64,000 nt of DNA from Clostridia bacterium (GTDB lineage: Bacteria > Bacillota > Clostridia > Oscillospirales > Acutalibacteraceae), in the NCBI GenBank assembly GCA_017399065.1, contig JAFQEL010000037.1, forward strand, positions 1-64,000, read 5' to 3'. Of this stretch, positions 34,523 to 44,015 are shown piece after piece. The notes below the pieces were generated by a model that searched no databases, had not been told where the DNA came from, and saw nothing but the letters and a program-made list of their open reading frames with translations. A program made the translations under genes and the position numbers. Numbering within the stretch: position 1 is the stretch's first letter; each line of letters starts with the position of its first letter.

Positions 34523-36031
34523 TTAACCAAAGATTGTTGCAATAAGATCTAACGGAATAATGCCGAGAAGAAACTTGACAAGATTATCGCAGATAAAGCT
34601 TGCAATGACACCCCAGTCGAAGAAGAAGCCCATATCCTGTGCTTCGGGAGCACCGTCATAATCGAGCACGAATGCCTGTGAGTAGCAGACACCGCCTGTA
34701 CCGTATGCTTCTGCACGAACATAACTGCCGATTTCATCGGAGTAATCGTCAAGGTCGATTGTATCGCCAACGTGGATAACTTTGCCGTCTGCAATCCAGT
34801 GAATAACAAGTGCATTGTCAGCTTCCATAGCGATTGTATCTTCTGCTTCGTCAACAGTTACATTTGTGAAAAGAGGTCTTGCAGCACCCTGAGGAGCTTC
34901 ATACTTCTGACCGCTGTCACCCTCTGCCATTTCAGCCTCACTCTGAGCAATAATGCCGTCGAGCTGAGTTGCGAAAGCCAGTGCTTCCTCACCGCCGATT
35001 GCTTTAAGCTCATCGCGGAGTGTTACAAGCTCATCAAAGTTGCCAACGTACTTACTTGCAGCAAAGAATGCGCCTTCCTGCATATTCTTCTTAAGGTTTT
35101 CGGAAGTAAGAGACTCCATATAATGCATTGTATAGCCGGAATCAACGATATCGAGATTGTGAGCATCCGATGTAGCAATAGCAAATACGTTTCTGCCTTG
35201 AGGAATTATATCTGCCAGCATAATATCCCAAAGTTTTCTGTCAAAACGGGTTCTGCCGTCGCCCTTACTGTTGATATCTATACCGATGCAGGAATCGTAC
35301 TTGAGGAGAAGATTTTCAAACTTCTTGATTTTGTAGTTGTACATAAAGTCATCTTTGTTATATGCATCTGCTGTGTAAACTTCGTCACGTGCATTTGTAT
35401 ACTCACCGGGATGATTGATTACGGAAAGACCGCCAAGCTCATGTACATCTTTAATAACACTCTCATATTCTGCAGTGCCGCCGAGTCTGCCGTTGCCGTA
35501 GTCAACAAACCATGTGTTTACATGTGAATTTGTGAAAGAAGTACCGTTCTGCTCGTTGCCGAAAGGAACGGAAAGCATCTGCTGACCGCCTGCCTGAGCA
35601 TAGAACTCGTCACCTGCATCGGACGTTGTAACGGTATATGCCTTGCCGTTTGCGGCAACACCGCTTGTTGCAAGCACTTCACCGCCGAGAACACCGTTCT
35701 TGATAAGACCGAGCACCTTCATTGCAGGCACATAATCGTGAGCCATATAACCGTATGAGGTTGTGCTGTGGTCTGTTCTTGCGTAGATATCAAAACCAAG
35801 CTCATAGTGTCTTTCAACCTGCTCGGGCAAAGAATCGTGGCCGTCGCTGAAGGTCGTATGGCTGTGAAGGTCAGCCTTATAAGCTTTGTACGTGTCGAAA
35901 TCGACACTTGCATACGGATTGGTTATTTTGTAATCTACATCTGTATCAGCTGCAAAACCGACAACGCAAAATGAAAACAGCATAACCACACTCATTGCAA
36001 TACAAGAGAGTTTTTTTACAGTATTTTTCAT
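34523..36031 (-). CDS. Secreted PHP-domain phosphoesterase
   Basis: A 502-aa protein. A signal peptide (1-28, SCIAMSVVMLFSFCVVGFAA) and a hydrophobic C-terminal segment (about 470-502) suggest a surface protein. The PHP metal ligands are ADLHSHTTFSDG, ARTDHST, VINHPGEYT and IATSDAHN. A helical insert (360-400) and a small C-terminal beta domain (LVIHWIADGKVIHVGDTI) follow. The class hydrolyses phosphoesters; the substrate outside the cell is unknown. It is single-gene, with its own promoter and terminator. A histidinol-phosphatase role is unlikely because it is exported. Confidence 0.85.
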   Translation of the reverse strand: MKNTVKKLSCIAMSVVMLFSFCVVGFAADTDVDYKITNPYASVDFDTYKAYKADLHSHTTFSDGHDSLPEQVERHYELGFDIYARTDHSTTSYGYMAHDYVPAMKVLGLIKNGVLGGEVLATSGVAANGKAYTVTTSDAGDEFYAQAGGQQMLSVPFGNEQNGTSFTNSHVNTWFVDYGNGRLGGTAEYESVIKDVHELGGLSVINHPGEYTNARDEVYTADAYNKDDFMYNYKIKKFENLLLKYDSCIGIDINSKGDGRTRFDRKLWDIMLADIIPQGRNVFAIATSDAHNLDIVDSGYTMHYMESLTSENLKKNMQEGAFFAASKYVGNFDELVTLRDELKAIGGEEALAFATQLDGIIAQSEAEMAEGDSGQKYEAPQGAARPLFTNVTVDEAEDTIAMEADNALVIHWIADGKVIHVGDTIDLDDYSDEIGSYVRAEAYGTGGVCYSQAFVLDYDGAPEAQDMGFFFDWGVIASFICDNLVKFLLGIIPLDLIATIFG

Positions 36032-36063
36032 AATAAAATCCTCCTTTATGAACTATAATTGTT

Positions 36064-36092
36064 ATATTAGCACAATATTCAGGTTGAGTCAA
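36064..36092 (-). promoter_or_regulatory. Promoter for the secreted PHP gene
   Basis: Minus strand: TTGACT (36087-36092), 17-base spacer, TAATAT (36064-36069), about 33 bases ahead of the ATG, with AAAGGAGG as ribosome site. Confidence 0.65.
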
Positions 36093-36100
36093 TAAAATAA

Positions 36101-36796
36101 TTATGCCTGCTCCGCAGAATATTTTATTGCAACATCGAGCAAAAAATCGTACATCGGCTTGAAAGAAGCATAAATCGGTCGGATTTTTTCAATAAAATCG
36201 GCATTTTCAAGCTCATTGAGATTAGGAAAATCAAACATAAAGCCAAGGCTCTTACAGTTGTAATAAGGCTCGAGCACAGGCATAGGACAACCGTCTTTCG
36301 GACGCTTGTAAAAATCACCGAAGAAAGCTGCACCGCCACGCTCGGCAACGATAACAGCATCGTAAAAATCATCGGGTCTTGCGGATATTTCCTGACGGAA
36401 AAGCTCCATCATACGCGCAGGTGCATAGTAAGTACCAACACCGCCCGAGTAACCGTTTTGTGCCACCTCAAACCACATACAAGGAAAATGAGGCAAGCCG
36501 TGCTTATCACGGGTAAACATAGTCCAGAGATTCTCGCGGTAGAGATGCTTATCCTTGGTATAGCGTGTATCACGCCTGATACGTGATACCATTTTCTGCG
36601 GAATTATCGGTATATCCTCATCAATCTCAATTATCGTATCAGACAGTGCACATATCACCTGCTGAAGCGGAATAGTTATACCCTCTTTGAGCTTTTTCTT
36701 ATTCTCTTCGTAAAAATCCCTGCTGTTGCGAAAGCGATTTTCACTGAGAAGCATTAATGTTTCCGGCGTTATACCGTCATATCTGTAAGTGCTCAT
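36101..36796 (-). CDS. DUF2461 family protein
   Basis: A 231-aa protein with the DUF2461 pattern: NRFRNSRDFYEENKKKLKEG near the start, RIRRDTRYTKDKHLYREN (the central basic stretch), and CMWFEVAQNGYSGGVGTYYA. No catalytic role is known for the family and no motif here suggests one. It overlaps the upstream PLP enzyme gene by 4 bases (ATGA) and is the last gene of the run that starts at 42931. A soluble cytosolic protein. Confidence 0.85.
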   Translation of the reverse strand: MSTYRYDGITPETLMLLSENRFRNSRDFYEENKKKLKEGITIPLQQVICALSDTIIEIDEDIPIIPQKMVSRIRRDTRYTKDKHLYRENLWTMFTRDKHGLPHFPCMWFEVAQNGYSGGVGTYYAPARMMELFRQEISARPDDFYDAVIVAERGGAAFFGDFYKRPKDGCPMPVLEPYYNCKSLGFMFDFPNLNELENADFIEKIRPIYASFKPMYDFLLDVAIKYSAEQA

Positions 36797-38055
36797 TTAA
36801 GCAGACCTCTCTTATAAATCTCCTGTGCGGCAAGCATTACGCCAACCTTGCCGCTGTCAAAATTGAGGGAGCCTTGCATCCATACGGCAAACGGCTCACG
36901 CAGCGGAGCATCGGACGACAGCTCAATAGATGAGCCGCCCGTAAACGCACCTGCCGACATAATAACCTGATTATCATAACCCGGCATATCCCACGGCTCG
37001 GGACAGACATTTGAGTCAATCGGAGCACCCTTCTGCATACCCTGGCAGAATGCAACAAGAGTTTCGCTGTTGCAGAGCTTGAGTGCCTGAATGATATCCA
37101 CACGCTTTTCACTGCTGTGCGGTGTTGTTTCGTAGCCGAGCTGCTCAAAAAGGCTTGCGGCAAAAACAGCGGTTTTGAGAGCTTCACCGACAATATGCGG
37201 TGCATTGAAAAGGCCCATAAACAGTCCTCTTGTCTGACCGAGTGACGGACCAACCTCTCTGCCGAGACCCGGAGTAGTCATACGGTATGCACATTTTTCA
37301 ACAAGGTCAGCTCTGCCTGCAATATAGCCGCCGCACTTTGCAATACCGCCACCGGGGTTTTTGATAAGCGATCCTGCGATAATGTCTGCGCCGTGAGAAA
37401 CAGGCTCAGTACGCTCAACAAACTCACCGTAGCAGTTATCGACCATAATTATTGCATCACTCTTATTGCGGACAATTTTTGATATTTTTTCAATATCCTC
37501 AACACCGAGACTGGTTCTGAGAGAATAGCCTCTTGAACGTTGGATATATACCATCGCAATTTTTTCATCGAGTGCTTTTTCGATACCCTCATAGTCAATG
37601 GTGCCGTCCTCAAGCAAATCAACCTGCTTGTATGTAACACCGAAATCCTTGAGTGAGCCCATACCGCTGCCCTTTATACCGATAACGGAGTGGATTGTAT
37701 CGTAGGGTGTGCCCGTAACACAGAGCATTGTATCGCCCGGACGGAGCATACCGAAAAGAGCAACACCGAGAGTATGAGTGCCGCAGGTTAAGCTGTGACG
37801 GATAAGTGAATCCTCAGCACCGACACAGTCGGCAAGCACATTGTCGAGCACGTCACGGCCTCTGTCACCGTAACCGTAGCCCGTAGACTCGGTAAAATGG
37901 CTCTCATTAACGCTGTTTTTGATAAAGGCGGCAAGCACCTTTTCCTGATTATATGCACGAATTTCGTCAATTCTTGCAAAGGAAGCAGAAGCGGCTTCAA
38001 GTGCTTTTTCGCCTGCCTTTGCAATTACATCATCATATTTAAAAAAGCTGTTCAT
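36793..38055 (-). CDS. Methionine gamma-lyase family PLP protein (aluminium-resistance/YnbB type)
   Basis: A 420-aa fold-type I PLP enzyme. DNCYGEFVE carries the cofactor Asp and GSLIKNPGGGIAKCGGY the Schiff-base Lys. The N-terminal signature TESTGYGYGDRGRDVLD then HSLTCGTHTLGVALFGML is specific to the YnbB-like group, often called aluminium resistance protein or methionine gamma-lyase family. The true substrate of this group is not settled, though C-S lyase activity is likely. It lies 16 bases after the acetyltransferase gene and overlaps DUF2461. Confidence 0.88.
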   Translation of the reverse strand: MNSFFKYDDVIAKAGEKALEAASASFARIDEIRAYNQEKVLAAFIKNSVNESHFTESTGYGYGDRGRDVLDNVLADCVGAEDSLIRHSLTCGTHTLGVALFGMLRPGDTMLCVTGTPYDTIHSVIGIKGSGMGSLKDFGVTYKQVDLLEDGTIDYEGIEKALDEKIAMVYIQRSRGYSLRTSLGVEDIEKISKIVRNKSDAIIMVDNCYGEFVERTEPVSHGADIIAGSLIKNPGGGIAKCGGYIAGRADLVEKCAYRMTTPGLGREVGPSLGQTRGLFMGLFNAPHIVGEALKTAVFAASLFEQLGYETTPHSSEKRVDIIQALKLCNSETLVAFCQGMQKGAPIDSNVCPEPWDMPGYDNQVIMSAGAFTGGSSIELSSDAPLREPFAVWMQGSLNFDSGKVGVMLAAQEIYKRGLLK

Positions 38056-38071
38056 TGTATTTTTCCCTATC

Positions 38072-38803
38072 TTATCTGTTCTTTATTTCTGCCCATACAT
38101 CAACGCATTTGTAGCCAAGTCGCTCATAAAAGGAATTGAGCGAAGGCAGACAGCGAAGATATACTGTGTAACCGCCAAATGAATTTACAAGGCTCGTCGC
38201 AAGACCTTGACCGCGGTACTGATTATCGGTTGCAACCGCACCGAGCACTGCTCTGTCGCCTGCTATATGAAGAAGAGAAGCTGTAGAAACTATCTTACCG
38301 TTGCGGCGGATAATTCTCATATCTGCAGTGCCTTTATTGATTCTGCGGCTGATATCTGCAAACCAATCGGCAAACTCACCTTTTATACCGAGAAGATTAT
38401 ATACTGCCTCATAATCGGCTGTTGTTTCGGGTCGCTCAAAATCGCAAGACACAGCGTCTGTATTCTCTTTACGGAGCACCTGACCGCAACCGCAGGCAAA
38501 CATTTCAAGGCTGACAACGTCCCTTGCCTGACAGAGAATGTCACTGTAACCCGAAGCCTCAAGAAACTCTCGAAGCTCTTCAAAATCAGCCTTGAGAGTA
38601 GTGCTGATAACAACCTCACCGTTATAGTTACAAACAGCCGCGGTTAGGTAATCGCCTGTAATCTGTATCCAATAGCGGCAGATATCTTCTTCGGGAGGAT
38701 ATGCACGAAGCATTGATACGATATTTATACCGAAGCTGTCTGTGCAGAATTCTTCGAGAAGCTCTGCCTCTTCTTTATTTTCAATAAGCTTAAGCATTTG
38801 CAA
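38072..38803 (-). CDS. GNAT-family N-acetyltransferase
   Basis: A 243-aa protein with the GNAT acetyl-CoA site in the second half: AVLGAVATDNQYRGQGLATS (motif A, Q/RxxGxG/A) and LPSLNSFYERLGYKC (motif B). The N-terminal 120 residues form a degenerate domain with two cysteines (FACGCGQVL) of unknown use. It overlaps the upstream M42 peptidase gene by 14 bases. The acceptor substrate is unknown; neighbours handle amino acids and peptides. Confidence 0.87.
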   Translation of the reverse strand: MQMLKLIENKEEAELLEEFCTDSFGINIVSMLRAYPPEEDICRYWIQITGDYLTAAVCNYNGEVVISTTLKADFEELREFLEASGYSDILCQARDVVSLEMFACGCGQVLRKENTDAVSCDFERPETTADYEAVYNLLGIKGEFADWFADISRRINKGTADMRIIRRNGKIVSTASLLHIAGDRAVLGAVATDNQYRGQGLATSLVNSFGGYTVYLRCLPSLNSFYERLGYKCVDVWAEIKNR

Positions 38804-39806
38804 ATTCCTCTGAAATATATTTTACCGCAAGGCTCATCTGAGCAATATCATCTTTATTTATAACACAGGAAGCGGAATGAAGATATCTTGTAGCAAAGGA
38901 AACGGTAAGAGTTTTTACACCGCCCGTGCTGTTTGATATAGCTCTCGCATCGTTGCCGCCTGCAACAACAGTTTTGGTCTGCATTTTAAAGCCTTTTTCT
39001 TCGGCAAGTGAGCCTGCAAGCTTATAAAGGTCGAGGTTATAAACGCTTGCACCGTCCATAAACGGAATTACGGCACCCTCACCGAGCTTACATACCTGCT
39101 TTTCACCGCTGACTCCTGAGATATCTGCGGCAGTTGTTGTTTCGATAACTACGGCATAGTCGGGATTAATATTGTATGCAGCCGCAGCCGCACCGCGGCA
39201 GCCTACCTCCTCCTGCACAGTGAAGGCAAACCATGTATCGTACTCAATACCGCCGATTATCATATCAAGCATAACCGCACAGCCTGCTCTGTCATCGAGT
39301 GCTTTACCTTTAAGCAGAGAGCCGAATTTGACACAGTCGCTGTCAAAAACAACCTTATCGCCGAGAGAAACAACACCGTCAAGCTCTTCTTTTTTGTCGG
39401 CACCGACGTCGATATAAAGAGCATCCTTTTCTGGAATTTTAAGTTCATCGTCACCGCGTCTGAGATGAATCGGCACAACGCCGATTACACCGCTGATTTC
39501 GCTCTCGCCTACTTTGACACGCTTACCGAGCAGAGCCGCGGTTTCGATACCGCCGACGTTACTGAATTTGATAAGACCGTCGTCGGTTATATAGGTTACA
39601 ATCATACCGACTTCATCCATATGAGCGGCAAGCATAACCTTATTCTTCGCAGGCTTTTTACCTTTTAAAAATACAAGAAGATTACCCATTGCGTCAACGG
39701 AATATTCGGCTGATTCGGGAAGCTTTGAAATTATATAGCTTCTTACGTTTTCTTCTCTGCCGGAGGAACCGCCGATAAGGCTGAGCTCTTTAATCATTTC
39801 AAGCAT
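38790..39806 (-). CDS. M42-family metallo-aminopeptidase, first of a pair
   Basis: A 338-aa cocatalytic metallopeptidase of the tetrahedral aminopeptidase type. Metal ligands and catalytic residues are in LAAHMDEVGM, KALDDRAGCAVML, FTVQEEVGCRGA, VVIETTTAAD and RYLHSASCV. An inserted beta-barrel domain (about 70-170) is typical. The start at 39806 (MLEMIKELSLIGG) has GGGAGGG upstream and overlaps the stop of the second M42 gene. These enzymes trim peptides in the cytosol. It is paralogous to its neighbour. Confidence 0.92.
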   Translation of the reverse strand: MLEMIKELSLIGGSSGREENVRSYIISKLPESAEYSVDAMGNLLVFLKGKKPAKNKVMLAAHMDEVGMIVTYITDDGLIKFSNVGGIETAALLGKRVKVGESEISGVIGVVPIHLRRGDDELKIPEKDALYIDVGADKKEELDGVVSLGDKVVFDSDCVKFGSLLKGKALDDRAGCAVMLDMIIGGIEYDTWFAFTVQEEVGCRGAAAAAYNINPDYAVVIETTTAADISGVSGEKQVCKLGEGAVIPFMDGASVYNLDLYKLAGSLAEEKGFKMQTKTVVAGGNDARAISNSTGGVKTLTVSFATRYLHSASCVINKDDIAQMSLAVKYISEEFANA

Positions 39807-40821
39807 CTGCTTCACCCTCCCTGCTGAGAATATATGCCGCCATAAGCTGAGCTGTGCTCTCGATATCGTCAAGGTCAATTATCTCGACAGCTGTGTGCAT
39901 ATTGCGCTGAGGAATTGAAAGCAGTGCGGTTTTTTTGCCGCCTCTTGACATAGCGATATCGTCTGCATTGGTGCCGGTCCTTGAGCCCATTACCTCAACC
40001 TGATATTTTATTGAGTCACGTTTTGCAAGCTCCTCGAGCTTACGTGACATTTCAAAATTAAGTGACGGAGCATAGCCGATAAGTGTACCTTTACCGAGCT
40101 CTGCTTTAATACTGCTGTCTGTACCCGGAGATTTTGCAAAGCTGACATCAACGGCAATCGCCTCGTCTGCCTCGGCATTAAAGCCGCCTGCAACGGCACC
40201 TGCGGCACCCGTCTCTTCGCAAGTGGAGAACATTACTCTGATTGGCAAAAAAGCTACCTTATCACCGAGAATTTCGAGACAGCGAAGAATTGAAGCTACA
40301 CCACTTCGGTCATCAAGAGCGGCACCGCATACACGCTTGCCGAGCATCATTTTAAGGTCACCGTTCATCGTAATTCTGTCGCCTAAAGATATTATCTTTT
40401 CGGCTTCTTCTTTAGTCATACCGATATCGATTGCGATTTCGTCAATCTTCGGTGCTTTCTTTTCACCTTTATCGGCAAGGTGCGGAGGAGTCGAAGTGAC
40501 AACACCGTACACCTCTTGCTTGCCGTGTACGGTTACCTCTGCGCAAGAGAGCACAATAGGGTCGATACCGCCGACTCTTGCAACTTTAAGAAAGCCCTTT
40601 TCATCAATAGCGGTAACAGCAAAACCTATACGGTCGATATGCGCATCAAGCAGAATCTTACTGCCCTCAACACCTGTATCGCCTATAAGATTGCCCATAG
40701 CATCGGTATGGACAGGCATATATCTGCCGAGCAACTCTGCCGCAACCGAAACAGTATCGTTTTCGTTGCCCGATGTGCCGTTTGCGTGGCAGAGAGCGCA
40801 AAGCATATCAAACATTTCCAA
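39799..40821 (-). CDS. M42-family metallo-aminopeptidase, second of a pair
   Basis: A 340-aa paralogue of the downstream gene. Ligands are in LDAHIDRIGF, AALDDRSGVASIL, STCEETGAAGAV, IAVDVSFAKSPG and RNMHTAVEII. The Met-Asp-Glu context of the first metal site differs from its partner (HIDRIG against HMDEVG), so specificity may differ. The best start is a TTG at 40821, 7 bases after GAGGTG; an ATG at 40815 is the alternative. Paired M42 genes may form mixed assemblies, though that is a guess. Confidence 0.9.
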   Translation of the reverse strand: MEMFDMLCALCHANGTSGNENDTVSVAAELLGRYMPVHTDAMGNLIGDTGVEGSKILLDAHIDRIGFAVTAIDEKGFLKVARVGGIDPIVLSCAEVTVHGKQEVYGVVTSTPPHLADKGEKKAPKIDEIAIDIGMTKEEAEKIISLGDRITMNGDLKMMLGKRVCGAALDDRSGVASILRCLEILGDKVAFLPIRVMFSTCEETGAAGAVAGGFNAEADEAIAVDVSFAKSPGTDSSIKAELGKGTLIGYAPSLNFEMSRKLEELAKRDSIKYQVEVMGSRTGTNADDIAMSRGGKKTALLSIPQRNMHTAVEIIDLDDIESTAQLMAAYILSREGEADA

Positions 40822-40849
40822 GTAAATTCACCTCAGTAACAATGGTAAA

Positions 40850-40866
40850 GGGCGGCTATGCCGCCC
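40850..40866. repeat. 17-base GC-rich palindrome between galK and the M42 gene
   Basis: GGGCGGCTATGCCGCCC forms a 7-bp stem with a 3-base loop. No T-run follows on the minus strand, so it may moderate transcription or RNA processing between galK and the peptidase genes rather than stop it. Confidence 0.5.
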
Positions 40867-40875
40867 AATAATTTT

Positions 40876-42153
40876 TCAGATTACATTCACGCCGCCGACA
40901 GGTCTGATTGAGAGCACGTAGCAGTTACCCTCGCCGAAGACAAGCTCCATACGGCGCTTGAAATCAGCCAACATATCTATCGGAACAAAAGCCTGAATTG
41001 TGCCGGCAAAGCCGCCGCCGTGTACACGCCATGCACCCTTGCCGTCAAGAAGCTCTTCACAAAGGCAAAGGCCAAGCGAAACAGGCTGTGAAATGGGATC
41101 TTTGACAGAAAATACATTCTGGTTGTACATATATGATGACTGACCACTCTTGACAACCAGCTTCTTGAATTCGCCGAACTCTTTGTTTTCAAGTGCGGAA
41201 ACTTCCTTGTCAACTCTTGCATTCTCAGCAAAGAAATGTTTTGCACGAAGGATTGCTCTGTCGCCTACAACACCTCTCATAAGGTCGATCGAATTGAGGA
41301 ACTGAGCCTCGTCAACCTCACGGAGATAGTCGTGACCGAGACGCTGAGCTACGGAAATCATTTCATTTTTAACTGCGGCATATTCATCGGTAAGATCGGA
41401 ATGGCTGCCGCCTGTGTTGACAATGCAAAGAGCATGACCGCAGGACTCAAACTCAAACTTAACTGGCTTGATAATCGGCTTTGAAGGGTCATTGAAATCC
41501 ATAAATACGAAGCCACCGACCGAGCAGGTCATCTGGTCAAGCAGACCGCAAGGCTTGCCGAAGAACTCGTTTTCGGCATACTGAGCAATCTGAGCAATTT
41601 CGACAGGAGAAACCTTGCCGTCGTTATAAAGGTGGTTGAGGATCGTACCGACAAGCACCTCGAATGATGCAGAGGATGAGAGACCTGAGCCTGAAACAAC
41701 ATCGTTAGCTGTTGCAGCATCGAAACCGCCTATCTCGTAACCTCTTGCAACAAAGCCTGCACAGACACCTCTGATAAGACCTTTGGATTTTGAATATTCT
41801 GACTCTTTAGGCTCAAGGTCGGTGATATCGACCATATCCATATCGTAGCCCTCGGACTTAAGGCGGATTACATCCTTGCCGTTTTTGGAAACTGCGGCAA
41901 TAGCGTCGAGGTTGATCGCAGCAGCGAGCACCTTGCCGTGGTTATGGTCGGTATGGTTACCGCCTACTTCACTTCTGCCGGGTGCTGAGAAAAAAGCAAT
42001 CACATCCTGTTCGCCGAAAAGCTCGGCAAAAGAGTTAAGCACACGCATATAGCGGGGCTTCTGTGCGGCAGCACCTGTGCCGTAGAGAGAGGTAAAAGCA
42101 GAGTCAAACTCTACACCCTCAAGACCTTTTTTTACAACATCATAGCTGAACAT
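40876..42153 (-). CDS. galK: Galactokinase
   Basis: A 425-aa GHMP kinase. APGRSEVGGNHTDHNHG is the galactokinase signature, SGSGLSSSASFEVL the phosphate-binding motif 2, and WRVHGGGFAGTIQAFV motif 3. FDSAFTSLYG and the long N-terminal region make it larger than E. coli GalK (382 aa) and like Clostridia versions. No galT, galE or mutarotase lies beside it. It follows the TVP38 gene by 31 bases. It would phosphorylate galactose freed by alpha-galactosidases such as the GH36 at 54 kb. Confidence 0.92.
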   Translation of the reverse strand: MFSYDVVKKGLEGVEFDSAFTSLYGTGAAAQKPRYMRVLNSFAELFGEQDVIAFFSAPGRSEVGGNHTDHNHGKVLAAAINLDAIAAVSKNGKDVIRLKSEGYDMDMVDITDLEPKESEYSKSKGLIRGVCAGFVARGYEIGGFDAATANDVVSGSGLSSSASFEVLVGTILNHLYNDGKVSPVEIAQIAQYAENEFFGKPCGLLDQMTCSVGGFVFMDFNDPSKPIIKPVKFEFESCGHALCIVNTGGSHSDLTDEYAAVKNEMISVAQRLGHDYLREVDEAQFLNSIDLMRGVVGDRAILRAKHFFAENARVDKEVSALENKEFGEFKKLVVKSGQSSYMYNQNVFSVKDPISQPVSLGLCLCEELLDGKGAWRVHGGGFAGTIQAFVPIDMLADFKRRMELVFGEGNCYVLSIRPVGGVNVI

Positions 42154-42184
42154 AATTATGTTACACCCTTTCGAGAAATTTAAA

Positions 42185-42931
42185 CTAACTATTTTTTTCT
42201 ATTTTATTGAGAATAGCGTTAAGAATAAGTATCGAAGTACCGGAAACCGCAAAAAGAATAATAAACGGAAGGAAGAATTTAAGAGACAGCGGATCAAACG
42301 CATAAACACCGATAAACGTATATGATAAAAGCTTGGGCATAAAACCTATGATGGATATAACGAGATATTTCCATAAATCGTAGCCCATTGCACCGTACAT
42401 CTGACTGACAGGATTTATAGGAAAACACGGGATAAAACGGAAAATAAACAAAACCCAGGGATTGCCCGAGCCCTTACGTTCGATAAGCATACGGCTTACA
42501 GAATTTTTACGAAGCAATCTGTATGCGTTTCCTCCGCCAAAACGGACACCGAATTTATACTTGACAGTCAGCATAATAACACAGCCGATAATATTTACAA
42601 ACATTGCTTCCGTAGTCGGGAAAACCATACCGGACAGCACGCAAAGAGCAGGCACGGTAATAACCGGAATAAAGCAACGCATAACGTAAAGAGCAAAAAT
42701 CACAAAAACGATTATACCGTTGTCACCTATAGAAAGGATAGCCATATCTATATCATATAACAGCTTTTCGTACATAGCGTACCAACGCTGTATATTTTCA
42801 TCGGTAGTAACAAAATACACACCAATCAGCACAGCCGCAAGAATCAGCAGCAGCACACCGGTAAACGAAAGAGCTGAGCTTCGTTTTACCTCTTTTTTAC
42901 CCAAACCGATTCTCACCGCCTTTCTTTGCAC
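42185..42931 (-). CDS. TVP38/TMEM64 (DedA-like) membrane protein
   Basis: A protein of about 248 aa with five or six hydrophobic helices. The SNARE-associated (VTT) core is VMRCFIPVITVPALCVLSGM with the following FPTTEA, and the later FIFRFIPCFPINPVSQMYGA carries the conserved FxxRFxPxxP reentrant loop. Such proteins are thought to move or flip lipids. The start is uncertain: GTG at 42931 has no good Shine-Dalgarno, and another GTG follows five codons later. The gene leads the minus run towards galK. Confidence 0.83.
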   Translation of the reverse strand: MQRKAVRIGLGKKEVKRSSALSFTGVLLLILAAVLIGVYFVTTDENIQRWYAMYEKLLYDIDMAILSIGDNGIIVFVIFALYVMRCFIPVITVPALCVLSGMVFPTTEAMFVNIIGCVIMLTVKYKFGVRFGGGNAYRLLRKNSVSRMLIERKGSGNPWVLFIFRFIPCFPINPVSQMYGAMGYDLWKYLVISIIGFMPKLLSYTFIGVYAFDPLSLKFFLPFIILFAVSGTSILILNAILNKIEKNS

Positions 42932-42936
42932 AGTTA

Positions 42937-42964
42937 TTGCATTTTACAAAAATATATGTATAAT
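42937..42964 (+). promoter_or_regulatory. Promoter for the D-2-hydroxyacid dehydrogenase
   Basis: TTGCAT (42937-42942), 16-base spacer, TATAAT (42959-42964) in a very AT-rich divergent region that must also hold the promoter for the minus-strand TVP38 gene. Confidence 0.55.
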
Positions 42965-43012
42965 TATATATAAAAATTGTCGTCAGGTCAACTAAAACGG
43001 AGTGATTTTTTT

Positions 43013-43972
43013 ATGAAAGCAGTTATTTTGGACGGTTACACAACAAATCCGGGTGATCTGAGCTGGGATTGGCTCAGAGAAAAGTGCTCTCTTACGGTTT
43101 ACGACAGGACTCCTTTTGAAGAAACCGCAGAGCGCTGTAAGGGTTATGATATAATAATCACAAACAAAACACCTCTCAGCAAAGAAATACTCGAGCAGCT
43201 TCCCGATTGCAAATTTATAGCACTGCTGAGTACGGGTTATAACATAATAGACTGCGAGTATGCTGCATCAAGAGGTATACCCGTATCAAACATACCCGCA
43301 TACAGCACAAGTGCTGTCGCACAGCTCACCTTTGCATTTATCCTTGAGCTTTGCAACAAGGTTGCAATTCATAACAGCGAGGTTAAAAAAGGCAAATGGA
43401 GCGAGTGCAAGGATTTCTGTTTCTGGAGAAGCCCCTTGCAGGAGCTTGGCGGCAAAACGCTTGGTATCGTAGGCTTCGGCAGTATAGGCAGAGCTGTTGC
43501 AAAAATCGGCAGTGCATTCGGTATGAATGTGGTTACTCACACAGCTAACCCCGACAAATATAAGGATATTACAGACGTCAGCTTTGTTTCACTTGACGAG
43601 CTTCTCGGCAAATCCGATATCGTCACTCTTCACTGTCCGCTCACACCTGCAACAACAGGCATGGTAAATGCTGAATTTATAAGCAAAATGAAGAGCAGCG
43701 CTTATCTTATCAATACGTCACGCGGTCCTGTACTCAACGAAGCAGATGTAGCAGACGCACTTAAGAGCGGCAGACTTGCCGGCGCAGGTGTTGATGTGCT
43801 CTCTACCGAGCCGCCTGCATCAGATAATCCCCTTCTCGGCTGTGAAAACTGTCTTATAACGCCGCATATAGCTTGGGCGGCATTTGAAACAAGACAGCGT
43901 CTTATCAGCATACTCGAACAGAATGTAAATGAATTCCTCGCAGGCAAGCCGATTAATACGGTAAATATGTAA
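43013..43972 (+). CDS. D-isomer 2-hydroxyacid dehydrogenase (hydroxypyruvate/glycerate type)
   Basis: A 319-aa NAD-dependent enzyme. The Rossmann motif is LGIVGFGSIGRAVAKIGSAF; substrate and catalytic residues appear in LINTSRGPVLNE (Arg), GAGVDVLSTEPP (Glu) and LITPHIAWA (His). VALLSTGYN-like LLSTGYNIID is typical of the glycerate dehydrogenase branch. It is a single-gene unit with a good promoter and terminator. The start at 43013 (MKAVILDG) has GGAGTG upstream. Phosphoglycerate or lactate as substrate cannot be excluded. Confidence 0.9.
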   Translation: MKAVILDGYTTNPGDLSWDWLREKCSLTVYDRTPFEETAERCKGYDIIITNKTPLSKEILEQLPDCKFIALLSTGYNIIDCEYAASRGIPVSNIPAYSTSAVAQLTFAFILELCNKVAIHNSEVKKGKWSECKDFCFWRSPLQELGGKTLGIVGFGSIGRAVAKIGSAFGMNVVTHTANPDKYKDITDVSFVSLDELLGKSDIVTLHCPLTPATTGMVNAEFISKMKSSAYLINTSRGPVLNEADVADALKSGRLAGAGVDVLSTEPPASDNPLLGCENCLITPHIAWAAFETRQRLISILEQNVNEFLAGKPINTVNM

Positions 43973-43973
43973 A

Positions 43974-44010
43974 AGAAAAGTCATTCCGCTTTGTACGGAA
44001 TGACTTTTCT
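43974..44010. terminator. Bidirectional terminator
   Basis: A 15-bp perfect stem, AGAAAAGTCATTCCG (43974-43988) with CGGAATGACTTTTCT (43996-44010), between convergent genes. Confidence 0.88.
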
Positions 44011-44015
44011 ATATA

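Noticed and set aside
34523-36031. PHP protein as the missing histidinol-phosphatase
   Set aside because: It has a signal peptide and a C-terminal hydrophobic anchor, and it lies far from the his genes. The missing step must be elsewhere.
40850-40866. Rho-independent terminator after galK
   Set aside because: The stem is strong but no T-run follows on the minus strand, so it is listed only as a palindrome.
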